Numbered from the stretch's first letter, positions 16,721-25,914 are shown. The stretch is DNA of 64,000 nucleotides from Streptomyces sp. SirexAA-E (GCF_000177195.2 NC_015953.1:3596001-3660000); one strand, 5' to 3'. Translations and numbers: made by a program. Notes: a model not told the origin generated them from the letters alone.

Positions 16721-17701
16721 TCAGTACGCCAGCGAGCGGTCGACGGCGTCGAGCACCCGGTCCAGGCCGGGCAGGTACTCGTCCTCCAGCCGGGCCGGCG
16801 GGTACGGGACGTGGTAGCCGCCGACCCGTAGCACCGGGGCCTCCAGGTGGTAGAAGCAGCGCTCGGTGATCCGTGCGGCGATCTCGGCGCCGGAGCCGTA
16901 GAACACCGGTGCCTCGTGGACCACGACCAGCCGGCCGGTCTTCTCGACCGACGCCTGCACGGCGTCGAAGTCGATCGGGGACATCGACCGCAGGTCCAGG
17001 ACCTCGATCGACTTGCCCTCCTCCTGGGCGGCCGAGGCGGCCTCCAGGCAGACCTTCACCATCGGGCCGTAGGCGACGAGCGTGAGATCGGTGCCCTCTC
17101 GGACGGTGGCGGCGCTGTGCAGCGAGCCCGGGATGGCCTCGGTGTCCAGCTCGCCCTTGTCCCAGTAGCGCCGCTTCGGCTCGAAGAAGATGACCGGGTC
17201 ATCGCTCTGCACGGCCTGCTGCATCATCCAGTAGGCGTCGCTCGCGTTGGACGGCGAGACGACCTTCAGCCCGGCCACGTGCGCGAACAGCGCCTCGGGC
17301 GACTCGCTGTGGTGCTCGACGGCCCCGATGCCGCCGCCGTAGGGGATACGGACGACGACGGGCAGCTTGATCTTGCCGAGCGCGCGGGCGTGCATCTTGG
17401 CGAGCTGCGTGACGATCTGGTCGTACGCCGGGAAGACGAAGCCGTCGAACTGGATCTCCACGACCGGACGGTAGCCGCGCAGGGCCAGGCCGATCGCCGT
17501 GCCGACGATGCCCGACTCGGCGAGCGGCGTGTCGATGACGCGGTCCTCGCCGAAGTCCTTCTGGAGCCCGTCCGTGATGCGGAAGACACCGCCGAGCTTA
17601 CCGACGTCCTCACCCATGATCAGGACCTTGGGGTCCGTCTCCAGGGCCTTGCGCAGCGACTCGTTGAGCGCCTTGGCGATGGACATTTTCTGGGCGGCCA
17701 T
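16721..17701 (-). CDS. bkdB: Branched-chain 2-oxoacid dehydrogenase E1 beta (cluster 1)
   Basis: 326-residue E1 beta subunit. Typical motifs include MGEDVGKLGGVFRITDGL, DTPLAESGIVGTAIGLALRG, VRIPYGGGIGAVEHHSESPEA, and FFEPKRRYW. It pairs with E1 alpha to decarboxylate branched-chain 2-oxoacids and reductively acylate E2. ATG at 17699-17701 starts 2 nt after the bkdA stop codon. The best alternative is the homologous acetoin or pyruvate dehydrogenase E1 beta, but the partner sequences fit the branched-chain type. Confidence 0.95.
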   Translation of the reverse strand: MAAQKMSIAKALNESLRKALETDPKVLIMGEDVGKLGGVFRITDGLQKDFGEDRVIDTPLAESGIVGTAIGLALRGYRPVVEIQFDGFVFPAYDQIVTQLAKMHARALGKIKLPVVVRIPYGGGIGAVEHHSESPEALFAHVAGLKVVSPSNASDAYWMMQQAVQSDDPVIFFEPKRRYWDKGELDTEAIPGSLHSAATVREGTDLTLVAYGPMVKVCLEAASAAQEEGKSIEVLDLRSMSPIDFDAVQASVEKTGRLVVVHEAPVFYGSGAEIAARITERCFYHLEAPVLRVGGYHVPYPPARLEDEYLPGLDRVLDAVDRSLAY

Positions 17702-17703
17702 GG

Positions 17704-18852
17704 CTAGTTGCCCTCCTCGGCGAACGATGCCTGGTAGGCGGCGAACTGGGCGCGCTCCTCGTCGACGAGCGGGCTGCCGTCGGCGTAGGCGTGGTCGAAG
17801 ATGGCCAGCCGGTCCGGGTCGGGCATCGCTCGTACGGCTTCGCGCACCCGCTTGCCGAGGGCCTCGCTCTCCTCGTCCAGCGCGGTGAAGTACGCGGCGT
17901 CGGCGAGGTCCTGCTTCTCCAGGTAGGTGCGCAGCCGCAGGATCGGGTCCCTCGCCTCCCACGCGGCCCGCTCCTCGTCCGCCCGGTACTTGGTCGGGTC
18001 GTCGGAGGTGGTGTGGGCGCCCATCCGGTAGGTGAAGGCCTCGACGAGGGTCGGACCCTCGCCCCGGCGGGCACGCTCCAGCGCCGACCTCGTGACGGCC
18101 AGGCACGCCAGGACGTCGTTGCCGTCGACCCGGACACCGGGGAAGCCGTAGCCCTGGGCGCGCTGGTAGAGGGGCACCCGGGTCTGCCGCTCGGTCGGCT
18201 CGGAGATCGCCCACTGGTTGTTCTGGCAGAAGAAGACGACGGGGGCGTTGTAGACGGCGGAGAAGGTGAAGGACTCCGCGACGTCACCCTGGCTGGAGGC
18301 GCCGTCACCGAAGTACGCGATCACGGCCGAGTCCGCGCCGTCCTTGGCGACGCCCATGGCGTAGCCGGTGGCGTGCAGGGTCTGCGAGCCGATGACGATC
18401 GTGTACAGGTGGAAGTTGTTGCTGTTCGGGTCCCAGCCGCCGTGGTTCACGCCGCGGAACATGCCGAGCAGGTTGGTGGGATCGACCCCGCGGCACCAGG
18501 CGACGCCGTGCTCCCGGTAGGTCGGGAAGACGTAGTCGTCGTCGCGCAGCGCCCGGCCGGAGCCGATCTGCGCGGCCTCCTGGCCCAGCAGCGAGGCCCA
18601 CAGGCCCAGCTCGCCCTGCCGCTGCAACGCGGTCGCCTCGGCGTCGAAGCGGCGGGTCAGGACCATGTCCCGGTACAGGCCGCGCAGCTCGTCGCCGCTC
18701 AGGTCGATCGTGTAGTCAGGGTGCTCGACACGCTCACCCTCCGGCGTCAGCAGCTGTACGAGCTGCGGCTCGGATTTCTGTGGCGTCTTCGCGGCGCTGG
18801 TCCGCTTGCTGCTGCGTCGCGGTTTGCGCGCGGCAGTGCTCTCCACGGTCAC
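17704..18852 (-). CDS. bkdA: Branched-chain 2-oxoacid dehydrogenase E1 alpha (cluster 1)
   Basis: 382-residue thiamine-diphosphate-dependent E1 alpha. The TPP motif [26 protein letters not shown] starts with GDG and ends with N, and [17 protein letters not shown] is the conserved phosphorylation-loop region. A basic Ala/Ser/Lys-rich N-terminus of about 30 residues is unusual compared with the cluster 2 paralogue. GTG start with GGAGGAG 7-8 nt upstream. First gene of the operon, facing the orphan response regulator across 346 bp. Confidence 0.95.
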   Translation of the reverse strand: MTVESTAARKPRRSSKRTSAAKTPQKSEPQLVQLLTPEGERVEHPDYTIDLSGDELRGLYRDMVLTRRFDAEATALQRQGELGLWASLLGQEAAQIGSGRALRDDDYVFPTYREHGVAWCRGVDPTNLLGMFRGVNHGGWDPNSNNFHLYTIVIGSQTLHATGYAMGVAKDGADSAVIAYFGDGASSQGDVAESFTFSAVYNAPVVFFCQNNQWAISEPTERQTRVPLYQRAQGYGFPGVRVDGNDVLACLAVTRSALERARRGEGPTLVEAFTYRMGAHTTSDDPTKYRADEERAAWEARDPILRLRTYLEKQDLADAAYFTALDEESEALGKRVREAVRAMPDPDRLAIFDHAYADGSPLVDEERAQFAAYQASFAEEGN

Positions 18853-19198
18853 GTGCGTGCTCCTCCGTCGGTCCGGCCCCCGGGATGGCCGGGAACCAGT
18901 GCGGCTCGCCTGTGTCCGTTACCCGTGCACGGGGTGGGTGCCCTCGGCCGGAAACAGGCGTGACAGGTGCCCCGGCGAGCGCCCTGTCATAAGCACGTTA
19001 CCCAGTGCGTCGCATAACTGCGAAACACCCTGTGACCTGCGATTTTGCTTGGATTTCCAAGTAAATCGAAAAAATCGCGAAGCCTTGCTGGTCACAGCAC
19101 TGATAACAGCCCCCGAGGCCGCCGGAACAACGGCACGTTATCCCGGCCGTCACCGCCAGGGAAGGGCGGACGGGAAAGGAGTGTGTGAGACTTCGTTT
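18853..19198. other. Divergent promoter region, bkdA / response regulator
   Basis: 346 bp without a gene. The part nearest bkdA is GC-rich. Between about 18985 and 19105 the sequence is markedly richer in A and T and holds a near-perfect palindrome (19041-19067). Divergent promoters for bkdA and the response regulator must lie here. Confidence 0.6.
19041..19067. promoter_or_regulatory. AT-rich near-perfect palindrome, candidate operator
   Basis: The core CTTGGATTTCCAAG (19048-19061) is a perfect inverted repeat, flanked by GATTT on the left and AAATC on the right, so symmetry spans 27 bp with a one-base offset. It lies 132 bp before the proposed response-regulator start and 189 bp before bkdA. 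It may be the binding site of the response regulator or of an unlinked repressor. Confidence 0.5.
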
Positions 19199-19855
19199 GT
19201 GCGTGAAGACGGAAAAATCACTGTATTCCTGCTCGACGACCACGAAGTCGTCCGCCGCGGAGTCCATGAGCTGCTCTCCGTCGAGGAGGACATCGAGGTC
19301 GTCGGCGAGGCGGGCACCGCCGCGGACGCCCTGGCACGCATCCCGGCGACGCGGCCGGACGTGGCGATCCTGGACGTGCGGCTGCCGGACGGCAGCGGCG
19401 TGGAGGTCTGCCGCGAGGTCCGCTCCGGGGACGAGGGCATCAAGTGTCTGATGCTGACCTCCTACGCCGACGACGAGGCGCTGTTCGACGCGATCATGGC
19501 CGGGGCCTCGGGTTACGTCCTCAAGGCGATCCGCGGCAACGAGCTGCTGAGCGCCGTACGCGACGTGGCGGCCGGAAAGTCCCTGCTCGACCCGGTCGCG
19601 ACCGCGCGGGTGCTGGAACGGCTCCGCGAGGGGAAGAGCGGGGGCGACGACCGGCTGGCCGGTCTGACGGAACAGGAACGCAAGATCCTCGACCTCATCG
19701 GCGAGGGCCTGACGAACCGGGTCATCGGCGAGCGGCTGCACCTCGCCGAGAAGACGATCAAGAACTACGTCTCCAGCCTGCTGGCCAAGCTGGGCATGGA
19801 GCGCCGCTCCCAGGCGGCCGCGTACGTGGCCAGGCTCCAGGCCGAGAAGCGCTGA
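19199..19855 (+). CDS. Orphan NarL/LuxR family response regulator
   Basis: 218-residue response regulator. The receiver domain has acidic DD at 13-14, phosphoacceptor Asp at about 59 in [13 protein letters not shown], and YVLK. The LuxR helix-turn-helix is [45 protein letters not shown]. There is no kinase gene beside it. From memory, the S. coelicolor orthologue (SCO3818) is an orphan regulator reported to affect actinorhodin production through cross-talk with an unlinked kinase. The start is uncertain: GTG 19199 begins at the conserved MREDGKITV, but the nearest GGAG is about 18 nt upstream; GTG 19181 is in frame. Confidence 0.92.
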   Translation: MREDGKITVFLLDDHEVVRRGVHELLSVEEDIEVVGEAGTAADALARIPATRPDVAILDVRLPDGSGVEVCREVRSGDEGIKCLMLTSYADDEALFDAIMAGASGYVLKAIRGNELLSAVRDVAAGKSLLDPVATARVLERLREGKSGGDDRLAGLTEQERKILDLIGEGLTNRVIGERLHLAEKTIKNYVSSLLAKLGMERRSQAAAYVARLQAEKR

Positions 19856-19939
19856 GCGACGCCGCGGGGACTTTGGTCCCGGTCCTCTCGGGGCCGCCGA
19901 CTCTTACGCGGTTCCTACGGCTACCGGACAGTGGGAGCC

Positions 19940-20521
19940 ATGCTTTCTCCCCGCCCCTTCGGCCCCGGCACCGACAGCGGTTCCGGCTCCGCTTCCCGGC
20001 CCGCCGACGCGACCGGACCCGGCGGTGGTCCCGTTCCGGATCCGGGCGCCGGGCCGTGTACCGGCTCCGGCCCGGCCGACTGTTCGGGTTCCGGTTCCGC
20101 CTCGGTCGCCGACGGGCGGAGGGCGATGGAGCTGCTTGCCCAGGTGCGTCACGGCCGGCTGGCCGCGAGCATGCGGGCCCTGCCCCTCCTGGCCGTGGCC
20201 AGGCACCAGGTGATCGAGGGCCGGGTGTTCCTGCGGCTGCACAGGGGGCTGGGCTACCACGAGTGCTGCGACGGCAACGTCATCGCGTACGGGGCGGACA
20301 ACGTCGGCTTCCCCGGGCTCCCCGCGTCGTCCGGCACCGACGGCCTGTGGGCGGTGCAGTGCACGGGCCCCGCCGAACTCACCGAACCCACGCCCGGTCA
20401 GCGGGATCTCTTCGGGGCCGGGCCGCTCGAAGTGAACGGCGAGCCCTTCGATCCGGTGTACCTCCGACTCGATCCCCACGTGGTGCGTATGCACACTCTC
20501 GCCTACGACGCAAGTCCGTAA
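19940..20521 (+). CDS. Pyridoxamine 5'-phosphate oxidase-like (split-barrel) protein
   Basis: 193-residue protein. The first 60 residues are a low-complexity Gly/Ser/Pro/Asp stretch (GTDSGSGSASRPADATGPGG and on), and the rest shows a split beta-barrel pattern (ALPLLAVARHQVIEGRVFLRLH, VIAYGADNVGF, LWAVQCTGPAELTEPTPGQ). These features fit flavin- or heme-binding PNPOx-like proteins, though cofactor residues cannot be confirmed by eye. ATG at 19940 with GGGAG just upstream; GTG 19931 is also in frame. It precedes the APH-fold kinase by 25 bp and may be co-transcribed with it. Confidence 0.65.
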   Translation: MLSPRPFGPGTDSGSGSASRPADATGPGGGPVPDPGAGPCTGSGPADCSGSGSASVADGRRAMELLAQVRHGRLAASMRALPLLAVARHQVIEGRVFLRLHRGLGYHECCDGNVIAYGADNVGFPGLPASSGTDGLWAVQCTGPAELTEPTPGQRDLFGAGPLEVNGEPFDPVYLRLDPHVVRMHTLAYDASP

Positions 20522-20546
20522 AACCGGCCACTCAGGGTCACCTAAC

Positions 20547-21608
20547 ATGTGGCGAGTGCTGCGCTCATCTGTGACTTTTCCACCTGTTCCTCCGGTCGGC
20601 GAGGTGCTGCGCCGCTACCCCCGGGCCGGTGAGCCCCTCGCCTGCGAGCCGCTCACCAAGGGGCTCCTGAACCACGGCTACCGGGTCTCCACCACCCGCG
20701 GGACGTTCTTCCTCAAGCACCACCTCGACAAGCACCACCTCGACGACGCCAGCGGTGACCACGCCACCATCGTCCGGCAGCACCGTGCGACCCAGCAGCT
20801 GCACTCGTTGGGCGTCCCGGTCGCCCCGCCCCTCGCGGACACGGACGGTGACACGGTGACCGTCATCGAAGGCCGTCGCTATGCCCTGCACCCGTGGGTC
20901 GACGGGCTCCACCGGGACGGCACCCAGCTGACGACCGCCCAGTCCCGGCGGCTCGGAGCACTGCTCGGCGCCGTGCACACGGGCCTGGAGCAGGTCATGG
21001 AGGAGGCCCCGCCGCCGGCCGGACGGGGGCAGAGCCCGGACCCCGCCGACACCTTCGCGCTGATCGACGACCTGCTGGCGTCCGCCTCCGCGCACGGCAC
21101 GGGCCCCCGGGACGCCTTCGACGAACTCGCCGTGCACCGGCTGGTGGAACGCCGCGCCCTGCTGGAACAGCACGCCCACCGCCGCCCGCCCCCGCCCGGT
21201 GAGCCGGCACGCGGCTGGGTGCACGGCGACTTCCATCCGCTGAACCTGCTCTACCGGGGGCCCGACCCGGTGGCGATCGTGGACTGGGACCGACTCGGCG
21301 TGCAGCCACGGGCGGAGGAGGCGGTGCGGGCCGCGGTCATCTTCTTCGTCCGGCCGGACGGGGAACTGGCCCTGGAGAAGGTGCGGGCGTACGCCCGCGC
21401 CTACCGGCGCTCGGCCGGGGCTTCCGCGGCCGAACTCGCGTCCGCGGTGCACCGGGTGTGGTGGGAGCGGCTGAACGACTTCTGGATACTGAGCTGGCGC
21501 TACCGCCTGCACGACCGCAGGGCCGACCCGCAGTTCCCTGCGGTGTCGGCCCTGGCGGTGTGGTGGACACGCGCCTACGACGCGGTCAGCGAGGCCTTCA
21601 CGGGGTGA
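20547..21608 (+). CDS. Aminoglycoside phosphotransferase-fold kinase
   Basis: 353-residue kinase-like protein. The catalytic Brenner motif is HGDFHPLNLLYRG at about residues 226-238, followed by VAIVDWDRLGVQP with the metal-binding Asp. An N-terminal lobe contains FFLKHHL, with a candidate ATP-binding Lys. The family phosphorylates small molecules (sugars, choline, aminoglycosides) and this member has no resistance-gene context, so a metabolic substrate is more likely. The ATG has no Shine-Dalgarno sequence; GTG 20556 or 20568 in frame are alternatives. Downstream it is convergent with the Ser/Thr kinase gene. Confidence 0.85.
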   Translation: MWRVLRSSVTFPPVPPVGEVLRRYPRAGEPLACEPLTKGLLNHGYRVSTTRGTFFLKHHLDKHHLDDASGDHATIVRQHRATQQLHSLGVPVAPPLADTDGDTVTVIEGRRYALHPWVDGLHRDGTQLTTAQSRRLGALLGAVHTGLEQVMEEAPPPAGRGQSPDPADTFALIDDLLASASAHGTGPRDAFDELAVHRLVERRALLEQHAHRRPPPPGEPARGWVHGDFHPLNLLYRGPDPVAIVDWDRLGVQPRAEEAVRAAVIFFVRPDGELALEKVRAYARAYRRSAGASAAELASAVHRVWWERLNDFWILSWRYRLHDRRADPQFPAVSALAVWWTRAYDAVSEAFTG

Positions 21609-21624
21609 GGCCGGGCGCCCGCAC

Positions 21625-23250
21625 CTACGGGGTCGTGCCGGTGCCGGTGGTGGTGTTGCCGGCCGCCGCGCCCGCCGCGGCCCCGGCGGCGGTACCCGTT
21701 CCGGTGGTGGTGTTGCCCTCGGTCGTACCGCCGTTGGCCGGGTCACCGCTCTCGCCGGTGTCGCCGGAGTCGCCCTCCGACCCGCCGTCGTCGCCGGAGC
21801 CGCCCTCCGTCGCCGTACCGCCGTCACTCGTGCCCGGGTCGGGTGAGCTCGTGGGCTCCGTCGGTTCCTGGGTCGGCTTGGTCGGGGTGTAGGACGGCTC
21901 GTAGGACGGCTGCCGGGTGCGCCAGTTCTGGTCGCCCGTGGAGTTCTCCGGCTCCTCGGTCGCCTCGTCCGTCGCCTCGTCCGTCGGCTTCGCCGAGGAC
22001 GCGTCGGGCGAGGGCGAGACCGTCGTGGTGGGGGAGGACGGCTTCTTCTCGCCACTGCTGTCGTTCCCCGCCTTCACGGCGAACGCCACACCGGCCGCGA
22101 TCGCGACGAGGGCGAGCACGACGAAGAGCACCATCTTGCCGCGGCCGCCGCCGCCGCTCTGATGGCTGCCGGTGTACGCCCCGTCGTCGGGGTTCATCGG
22201 CGGCAGGATCGGGCCCTGCGAGGTGTCACCGTGCATCGGGTGCGCCATGGCGGCCGTGCCGCCGCCCATGTGCATCGCCGCGGTGTGGCCGCCGCCGTCG
22301 TTCGCCATGACCGGGCCGGTGTTCCACGTGCCGGTGTGACCGCCCTGGACCTGGAGCATCTGCAGGGAGTACTGGACCAGGCCGCGCATCTCCTCGGCGC
22401 TCTGGAACCGGTCGTCCGGCTCCTTGGCCAGGGAGCGCATGACCATGCCGTCCAGCTCGGGCGGCACGGCGTCGTAGACGTCGGACGGCGGGACCGGGAT
22501 GTCCTGCACGTGCTGGTACACCACCGACAGCGGCGTCTCGCCGGTGAACGGCGGTCGCATGGCGAGGAGTTCGTAGAGCAGGCAGCCGGTGGCGTACAGG
22601 TCGGAGCGGTGGTCGACCGCCTTGCCGAGCGCCTGTTCCGGGGAGAGGTACTGGGGCGTCCCCATGACCATGCCGGTCTGCGTCATCGTCGACTGGGCAC
22701 CGTGCAGCGCACGGGCGATGCCGAAGTCCATCACCTTGACGGCACCGGAGTTGGTGATGATCACGTTCGCCGGCTTGATGTCCCGGTGCACGATGCCGTG
22801 CTGGTGCGAGTACGCGAGCGCCTCCAGCACCCCCGAGACGATGATCAGCGCCTGCTCCGGCGGCGGGGCCTCGGCACTGATCAGGAGGTCGCGGATGGTG
22901 CGCCCCTCGACCAGCTCCATCACGATGTACGGCACGGTCGCGCCGCCCACGACGTCCTCGCCGGAGTCGTACACGGCGACGATCGCATGGTGGTTGAGCC
23001 CGGCGACCGACTGCGCCTCGCGTGTGAAGCGGGCCTTGGAAACAGGGTCCTCGGCGAGGTCGGAGCGGAGCAGCTTCACCGCGACGGTGCGTCCCAGACG
23101 CACGTCCTCCGCGGCGAACACCTCCGCCATACCGCCCCGGCCGAGCCGGTGGGTCATGCGGTAACGGCCGTCTCCGACGACACCATCGACACCCCAGGAG
23201 TCGGTGCCATCCGAAACTCCGCCGCCGTTTGCTTCGGAATCGGGTGCCAT
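21625..23250 (-). CDS. Transmembrane Ser/Thr protein kinase (low-complexity extracellular tail)
   Basis: 541-residue Hanks-type kinase. The intracellular domain holds the glycine loop GRGGMAEV (37-44), Lys59 in VAVKLL, catalytic HRDIKPAN (155-162), DFG (175-177), and activation loop TMTQTGMVMGTPQYLSPEQ. A transmembrane helix lies at about 373-393. The extracellular part has no PASTA domain and is a Thr/Ser/Pro/Glu/Gly-rich tail ending in repeats of NTTTGTGT and AGAAAGAAAG. Signal and substrates are unknown. It is divergent from a second kinase gene. Confidence 0.94.
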   Translation of the reverse strand: MAPDSEANGGGVSDGTDSWGVDGVVGDGRYRMTHRLGRGGMAEVFAAEDVRLGRTVAVKLLRSDLAEDPVSKARFTREAQSVAGLNHHAIVAVYDSGEDVVGGATVPYIVMELVEGRTIRDLLISAEAPPPEQALIIVSGVLEALAYSHQHGIVHRDIKPANVIITNSGAVKVMDFGIARALHGAQSTMTQTGMVMGTPQYLSPEQALGKAVDHRSDLYATGCLLYELLAMRPPFTGETPLSVVYQHVQDIPVPPSDVYDAVPPELDGMVMRSLAKEPDDRFQSAEEMRGLVQYSLQMLQVQGGHTGTWNTGPVMANDGGGHTAAMHMGGGTAAMAHPMHGDTSQGPILPPMNPDDGAYTGSHQSGGGGRGKMVLFVVLALVAIAAGVAFAVKAGNDSSGEKKPSSPTTTVSPSPDASSAKPTDEATDEATEEPENSTGDQNWRTRQPSYEPSYTPTKPTQEPTEPTSSPDPGTSDGGTATEGGSGDDGGSEGDSGDTGESGDPANGGTTEGNTTTGTGTAAGAAAGAAAGNTTTGTGTTP

Positions 23251-23524
23251 CAGTCCTCGCCGTCGTATCTGTCCACGCGTCCGCGGGTTCTCACGGTGTG
23301 CTGCATTGCCACGTCACGCTACAGCCTCCGGCCCGCACACCGATTCCGAGAGGGACGGGTCATCCAATCGGCTGGCGCGCCGCCTGCGCAAATCCGATGC
23401 GTTTCCTGTAACGCTTCCGAGACGCTTCTTGTGCGTAGGGTCACGGAACGGGCACCCGGCTTGACGTGTCGGACCCCTCGGGCAGACTTGGCCTGTAACA
23501 GGGATCACCAGGGGGATGCAGTTC

Positions 23525-25159
23525 ATGAGCCAGGACGCGCACGGAACGCAGGGGCGGTACGCGGGCGGTTCCGTGGCCGGGGGCCGCTACCAGCTGCGCG
23601 ATCTGCTCGGCGAGGGCGGTATGGCCTCCGTCTACCTGGCCTACGACTCGGCGCTCGACCGCCAGGTCGCCATCAAGACCCTGCACACGGAGCTGGGACG
23701 CGAGCAGTCCTTCCGTGAGCGCTTCCGGCGCGAGGCCCAGGCGGTCGCCAAACTCCAGCACACCAACATCGTCTCGGTGTTCGACACGGGCGAGGACGAG
23801 CTCGGCGGCGCGCTGATGCCGTACATCGTCATGGAGTACGTCGAGGGGCAGCCGCTCGGCTCCGTACTCCAGGCGGACATCCGGCAGTTCGGCGCGATGC
23901 CCGCCGAGAAGGCGCTCAAGGTGACGGCCGACGTGCTCGCCGCCCTGGAGACCAGCCACGAGATGGGCCTGGTGCACCGGGACATCAAGCCCGGCAACGT
24001 CATGATGACCAAGCGCGGTGTGGTCAAGGTCATGGACTTCGGCATCGCCCGCGCCATGCAGTCCGGCGTCACCTCCATGACCCAGACGGGCATGGTCGTC
24101 GGCACCCCGCAGTACCTCTCCCCCGAACAGGCCCTGGGACGCGGGGTGGACGCGCGCTCCGACCTCTACTCGGTCGGCATCATGCTCTTCCAACTCCTCA
24201 CGGGCCGGATCCCGTTCGACGCGGACTCGCCGCTCGCCATCGCGTACGCGCATGTGCAGGAGGAGCCGGTCGCGCCGTCCAGCATCAACCGGTCGGTCAC
24301 ACCCGCGATGGACGCCCTCGTCGCCCGCGCCCTGAAGAAGAATCCGAACGAGCGCTTCCCCAGCGCCGCCGCGATGCAGGACGAGATCACCCGCGTCCTG
24401 AACGCGGGCGGCCACGCGGGCGCCCCGGCGATCGTCGCCGGCGGCGGCCCGGCGAACAGCGGCGCGGGGGTCGGCTCGGCGGTCTTCCCGCCCGTCGACC
24501 AGGCGGCACCGGCCCCGCACGGCGTCCAGACGCCCTACCAGCCGCAGCCGCACCAGCCGGGCCCGTACGCTCCCACGCCCGCGCCCACCCCGGGGTACGG
24601 ATACCCGCAGGCACCCCAGCCCTACGGGACGCCGCCCGCCCACCTCGCGCACCAGACCCCGGCGCCCTACACGATGTCCCCGCAGCCCACGGTGAGCGGT
24701 GCGGGGGGCGGGAGCGGTTCCTCGCGGAGCAAGTGGATCGTCGTGGGGTCGGCCCTGGTGGCCCTGGTCGCGGTGGGCAGCCTGATCGGCGCGCTGGTGA
24801 TGAACAACGACGACTCCGAGAACGGCAAGGACGGCGACCCCGGGACCAGCGGTTCCGTGGCGGACGGCGAGCACAAGCCGCCGGAGCGCAACCGGACGAT
24901 GAAGACCGACCAGTGCACGGACGCGACGGAGGACACCAACGATCCGGCGAAGGTCCAGGCGCCCAACTTCATCTACAAGGACATCCTTTCGGCGAGGGCG
25001 TGCATCGACGCCGCCGGATGGACGGTCAAGGTGATCGAGATCCCGGGCAACACGTACGCCGAGGACCAGGTCATCGACCAGTTCCCGACCACAGGGACCG
25101 CCGTGGCCGAGCGGGGCGCGCACTTCGAGCTCCGCATCGCCACGGGCGACCCTGCCTGA
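23525..25159 (+). CDS. Transmembrane Ser/Thr protein kinase with one PASTA domain
   Basis: 544-residue Hanks-type kinase: glycine loop GEGGMASVY (29-37), Lys51, HRDIKPGN (151-158), DFG (171-173), and TMTQTGM-like activation loop SMTQTGMVVGTPQYLSPEQ. A Pro/Gln/Tyr-rich juxtamembrane region (about 320-395) leads to a transmembrane helix at about 403-426. The extracellular C-terminus ends in one PASTA-like domain (about 476-541: QAPNFIYKDILSARACIDAAGWTVKVI, then DQVIDQFPTTGTAVAERG). PASTA domains sense peptidoglycan fragments. ATG 23525 lies 9 nt after GGGGG; ATG 23516 is also in frame. Confidence 0.94.
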   Translation: MSQDAHGTQGRYAGGSVAGGRYQLRDLLGEGGMASVYLAYDSALDRQVAIKTLHTELGREQSFRERFRREAQAVAKLQHTNIVSVFDTGEDELGGALMPYIVMEYVEGQPLGSVLQADIRQFGAMPAEKALKVTADVLAALETSHEMGLVHRDIKPGNVMMTKRGVVKVMDFGIARAMQSGVTSMTQTGMVVGTPQYLSPEQALGRGVDARSDLYSVGIMLFQLLTGRIPFDADSPLAIAYAHVQEEPVAPSSINRSVTPAMDALVARALKKNPNERFPSAAAMQDEITRVLNAGGHAGAPAIVAGGGPANSGAGVGSAVFPPVDQAAPAPHGVQTPYQPQPHQPGPYAPTPAPTPGYGYPQAPQPYGTPPAHLAHQTPAPYTMSPQPTVSGAGGGSGSSRSKWIVVGSALVALVAVGSLIGALVMNNDDSENGKDGDPGTSGSVADGEHKPPERNRTMKTDQCTDATEDTNDPAKVQAPNFIYKDILSARACIDAAGWTVKVIEIPGNTYAEDQVIDQFPTTGTAVAERGAHFELRIATGDPA

Positions 25160-25174
25160 TCCGACGAGGTGACC

Positions 25175-25220
25175 CGGCCTGCTCCGCCGAGGCGGCTCGG
25201 CCTGCTCCGCCGAGGCGGCT
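25175..25220. repeat. 23-bp tandem repeat x2 after kinase gene
   Basis: Two identical 23-bp units (25175-25197 and 25198-25220), each containing the self-complementary CCGCCGAGGCGG that can fold into a small hairpin. They begin 16 bp past the kinase stop codon and may act as a terminator. Confidence 0.85.
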
Positions 25221-25251
25221 CGGGTCGCTCATGAGGGCGGGGTCCGGCGCT

Positions 25252-25300
25252 GCCGGTGGCTCCCCCGACGGCCGGTGGCTCCCCCGTCGGCCGGTGGCTG
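25252..25300. repeat. 19-bp tandem repeat, about 2.6 copies
   Basis: GCCGGTGGCTCCCCCGACG at 25252-25270 is followed by a copy differing in one base at 25271-25289 and by the partial unit GCCGGTGGCTG. Noncoding, between the kinase and the small membrane-protein gene. Confidence 0.85.
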
Positions 25301-25343
25301 CATCCAGGATGCCGGACATATCCGTGCATGTGACCCTGATCCC

Positions 25344-25847
25344 ATGCCTCCAGGACTCCTGGCTTCACGGCCGTCACAGTGCGTGGCCTGTCTGGTGATG
25401 GCGGCGGGGGTGGCACTCGGCCCCGCGACCACGGCGGCGTGTGCCTCTGAGCACGCCCCGGCCGCCGGCCTCCGCGCGGCCCTTCAGGCCCCCGCCTCCC
25501 CTTCCCCCCACGGCTCCGCTTCTTCCTCCGCTTCCACGGACGAGGCGCCCATGGCCGGACGGTCGGCCGCAGAGGGGCGGGCGCGCCCCGGGAGGTCGCT
25601 GGCACCCTCGGAGGTCGCGCCCACCGGGACTCCGGCCGACGAGGTCCCGCCGGAGGACGAACCGGGCGAGGCGCCCGCGTACACCCCGCCGCCCGGCGCG
25701 TTCCCCGAGCCGGGGCGGACGGCGCGCGAGCGGGCGATGAGCCGCCCGGCCGTGCGCCACGTGAAGCAGGTCCTGCTCGGGACGGGGATCGTCCTGGTCG
25801 GGCTGGGGACGGGGTTTCTGGCCATCCGTATGCGCCGCGCCAACTGA
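25344..25847 (+). CDS. Hypothetical bitopic secreted/membrane protein
   Basis: 167-residue protein not recognised as a known family. The N-terminus has a signal-like hydrophobic stretch (CVACLVMAAGVALGPATTAACA, about 13-34). The middle is an Ala/Pro/Ser/Glu-rich, probably disordered region. A transmembrane helix near the C-terminus (VLLGTGIVLVGLGTGFLAIRM) ends in RMRRAN. This looks like an export signal, an extracytoplasmic linker and a membrane anchor. The ATG lacks a ribosome site, so the start is tentative. It lies 65 bp before the PadR start codon. Confidence 0.7.
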   Translation: MPPGLLASRPSQCVACLVMAAGVALGPATTAACASEHAPAAGLRAALQAPASPSPHGSASSSASTDEAPMAGRSAAEGRARPGRSLAPSEVAPTGTPADEVPPEDEPGEAPAYTPPPGAFPEPGRTARERAMSRPAVRHVKQVLLGTGIVLVGLGTGFLAIRMRRAN

Positions 25848-25890
25848 CCCCCCTTTGTCCGCGCTCCCCGGAAGGCTTGCGGTGGCGAGC

Positions 25891-25914
25891 ATACTCGGTA
25901 TACATACTCAGTAT
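25891..25914. promoter_or_regulatory. Tandem PadR operator overlapping the padR start codon
   Basis: Two copies of ATACTCRGTAT (25891-25901 and 25904-25914), each an ATAC-n3-GTAT inverted repeat, are spaced 13 bp centre to centre. The second runs into the ATG of the PadR gene at 25913. Position and symmetry strongly suggest autoregulation by the PadR protein. Confidence 0.7.

Noticed and set aside
18806..19198. Upstream extension of the response regulator toward bkdA
   Set aside because: The extra N-terminus is low quality, lies over the AT-rich promoter region, and precedes the conserved start of the receiver domain.
20547..21608. The APH-fold kinase as an aminoglycoside resistance gene
   Set aside because: Only the general kinase fold is visible, with no biosynthetic or resistance neighbours; a specific resistance call is not supported.
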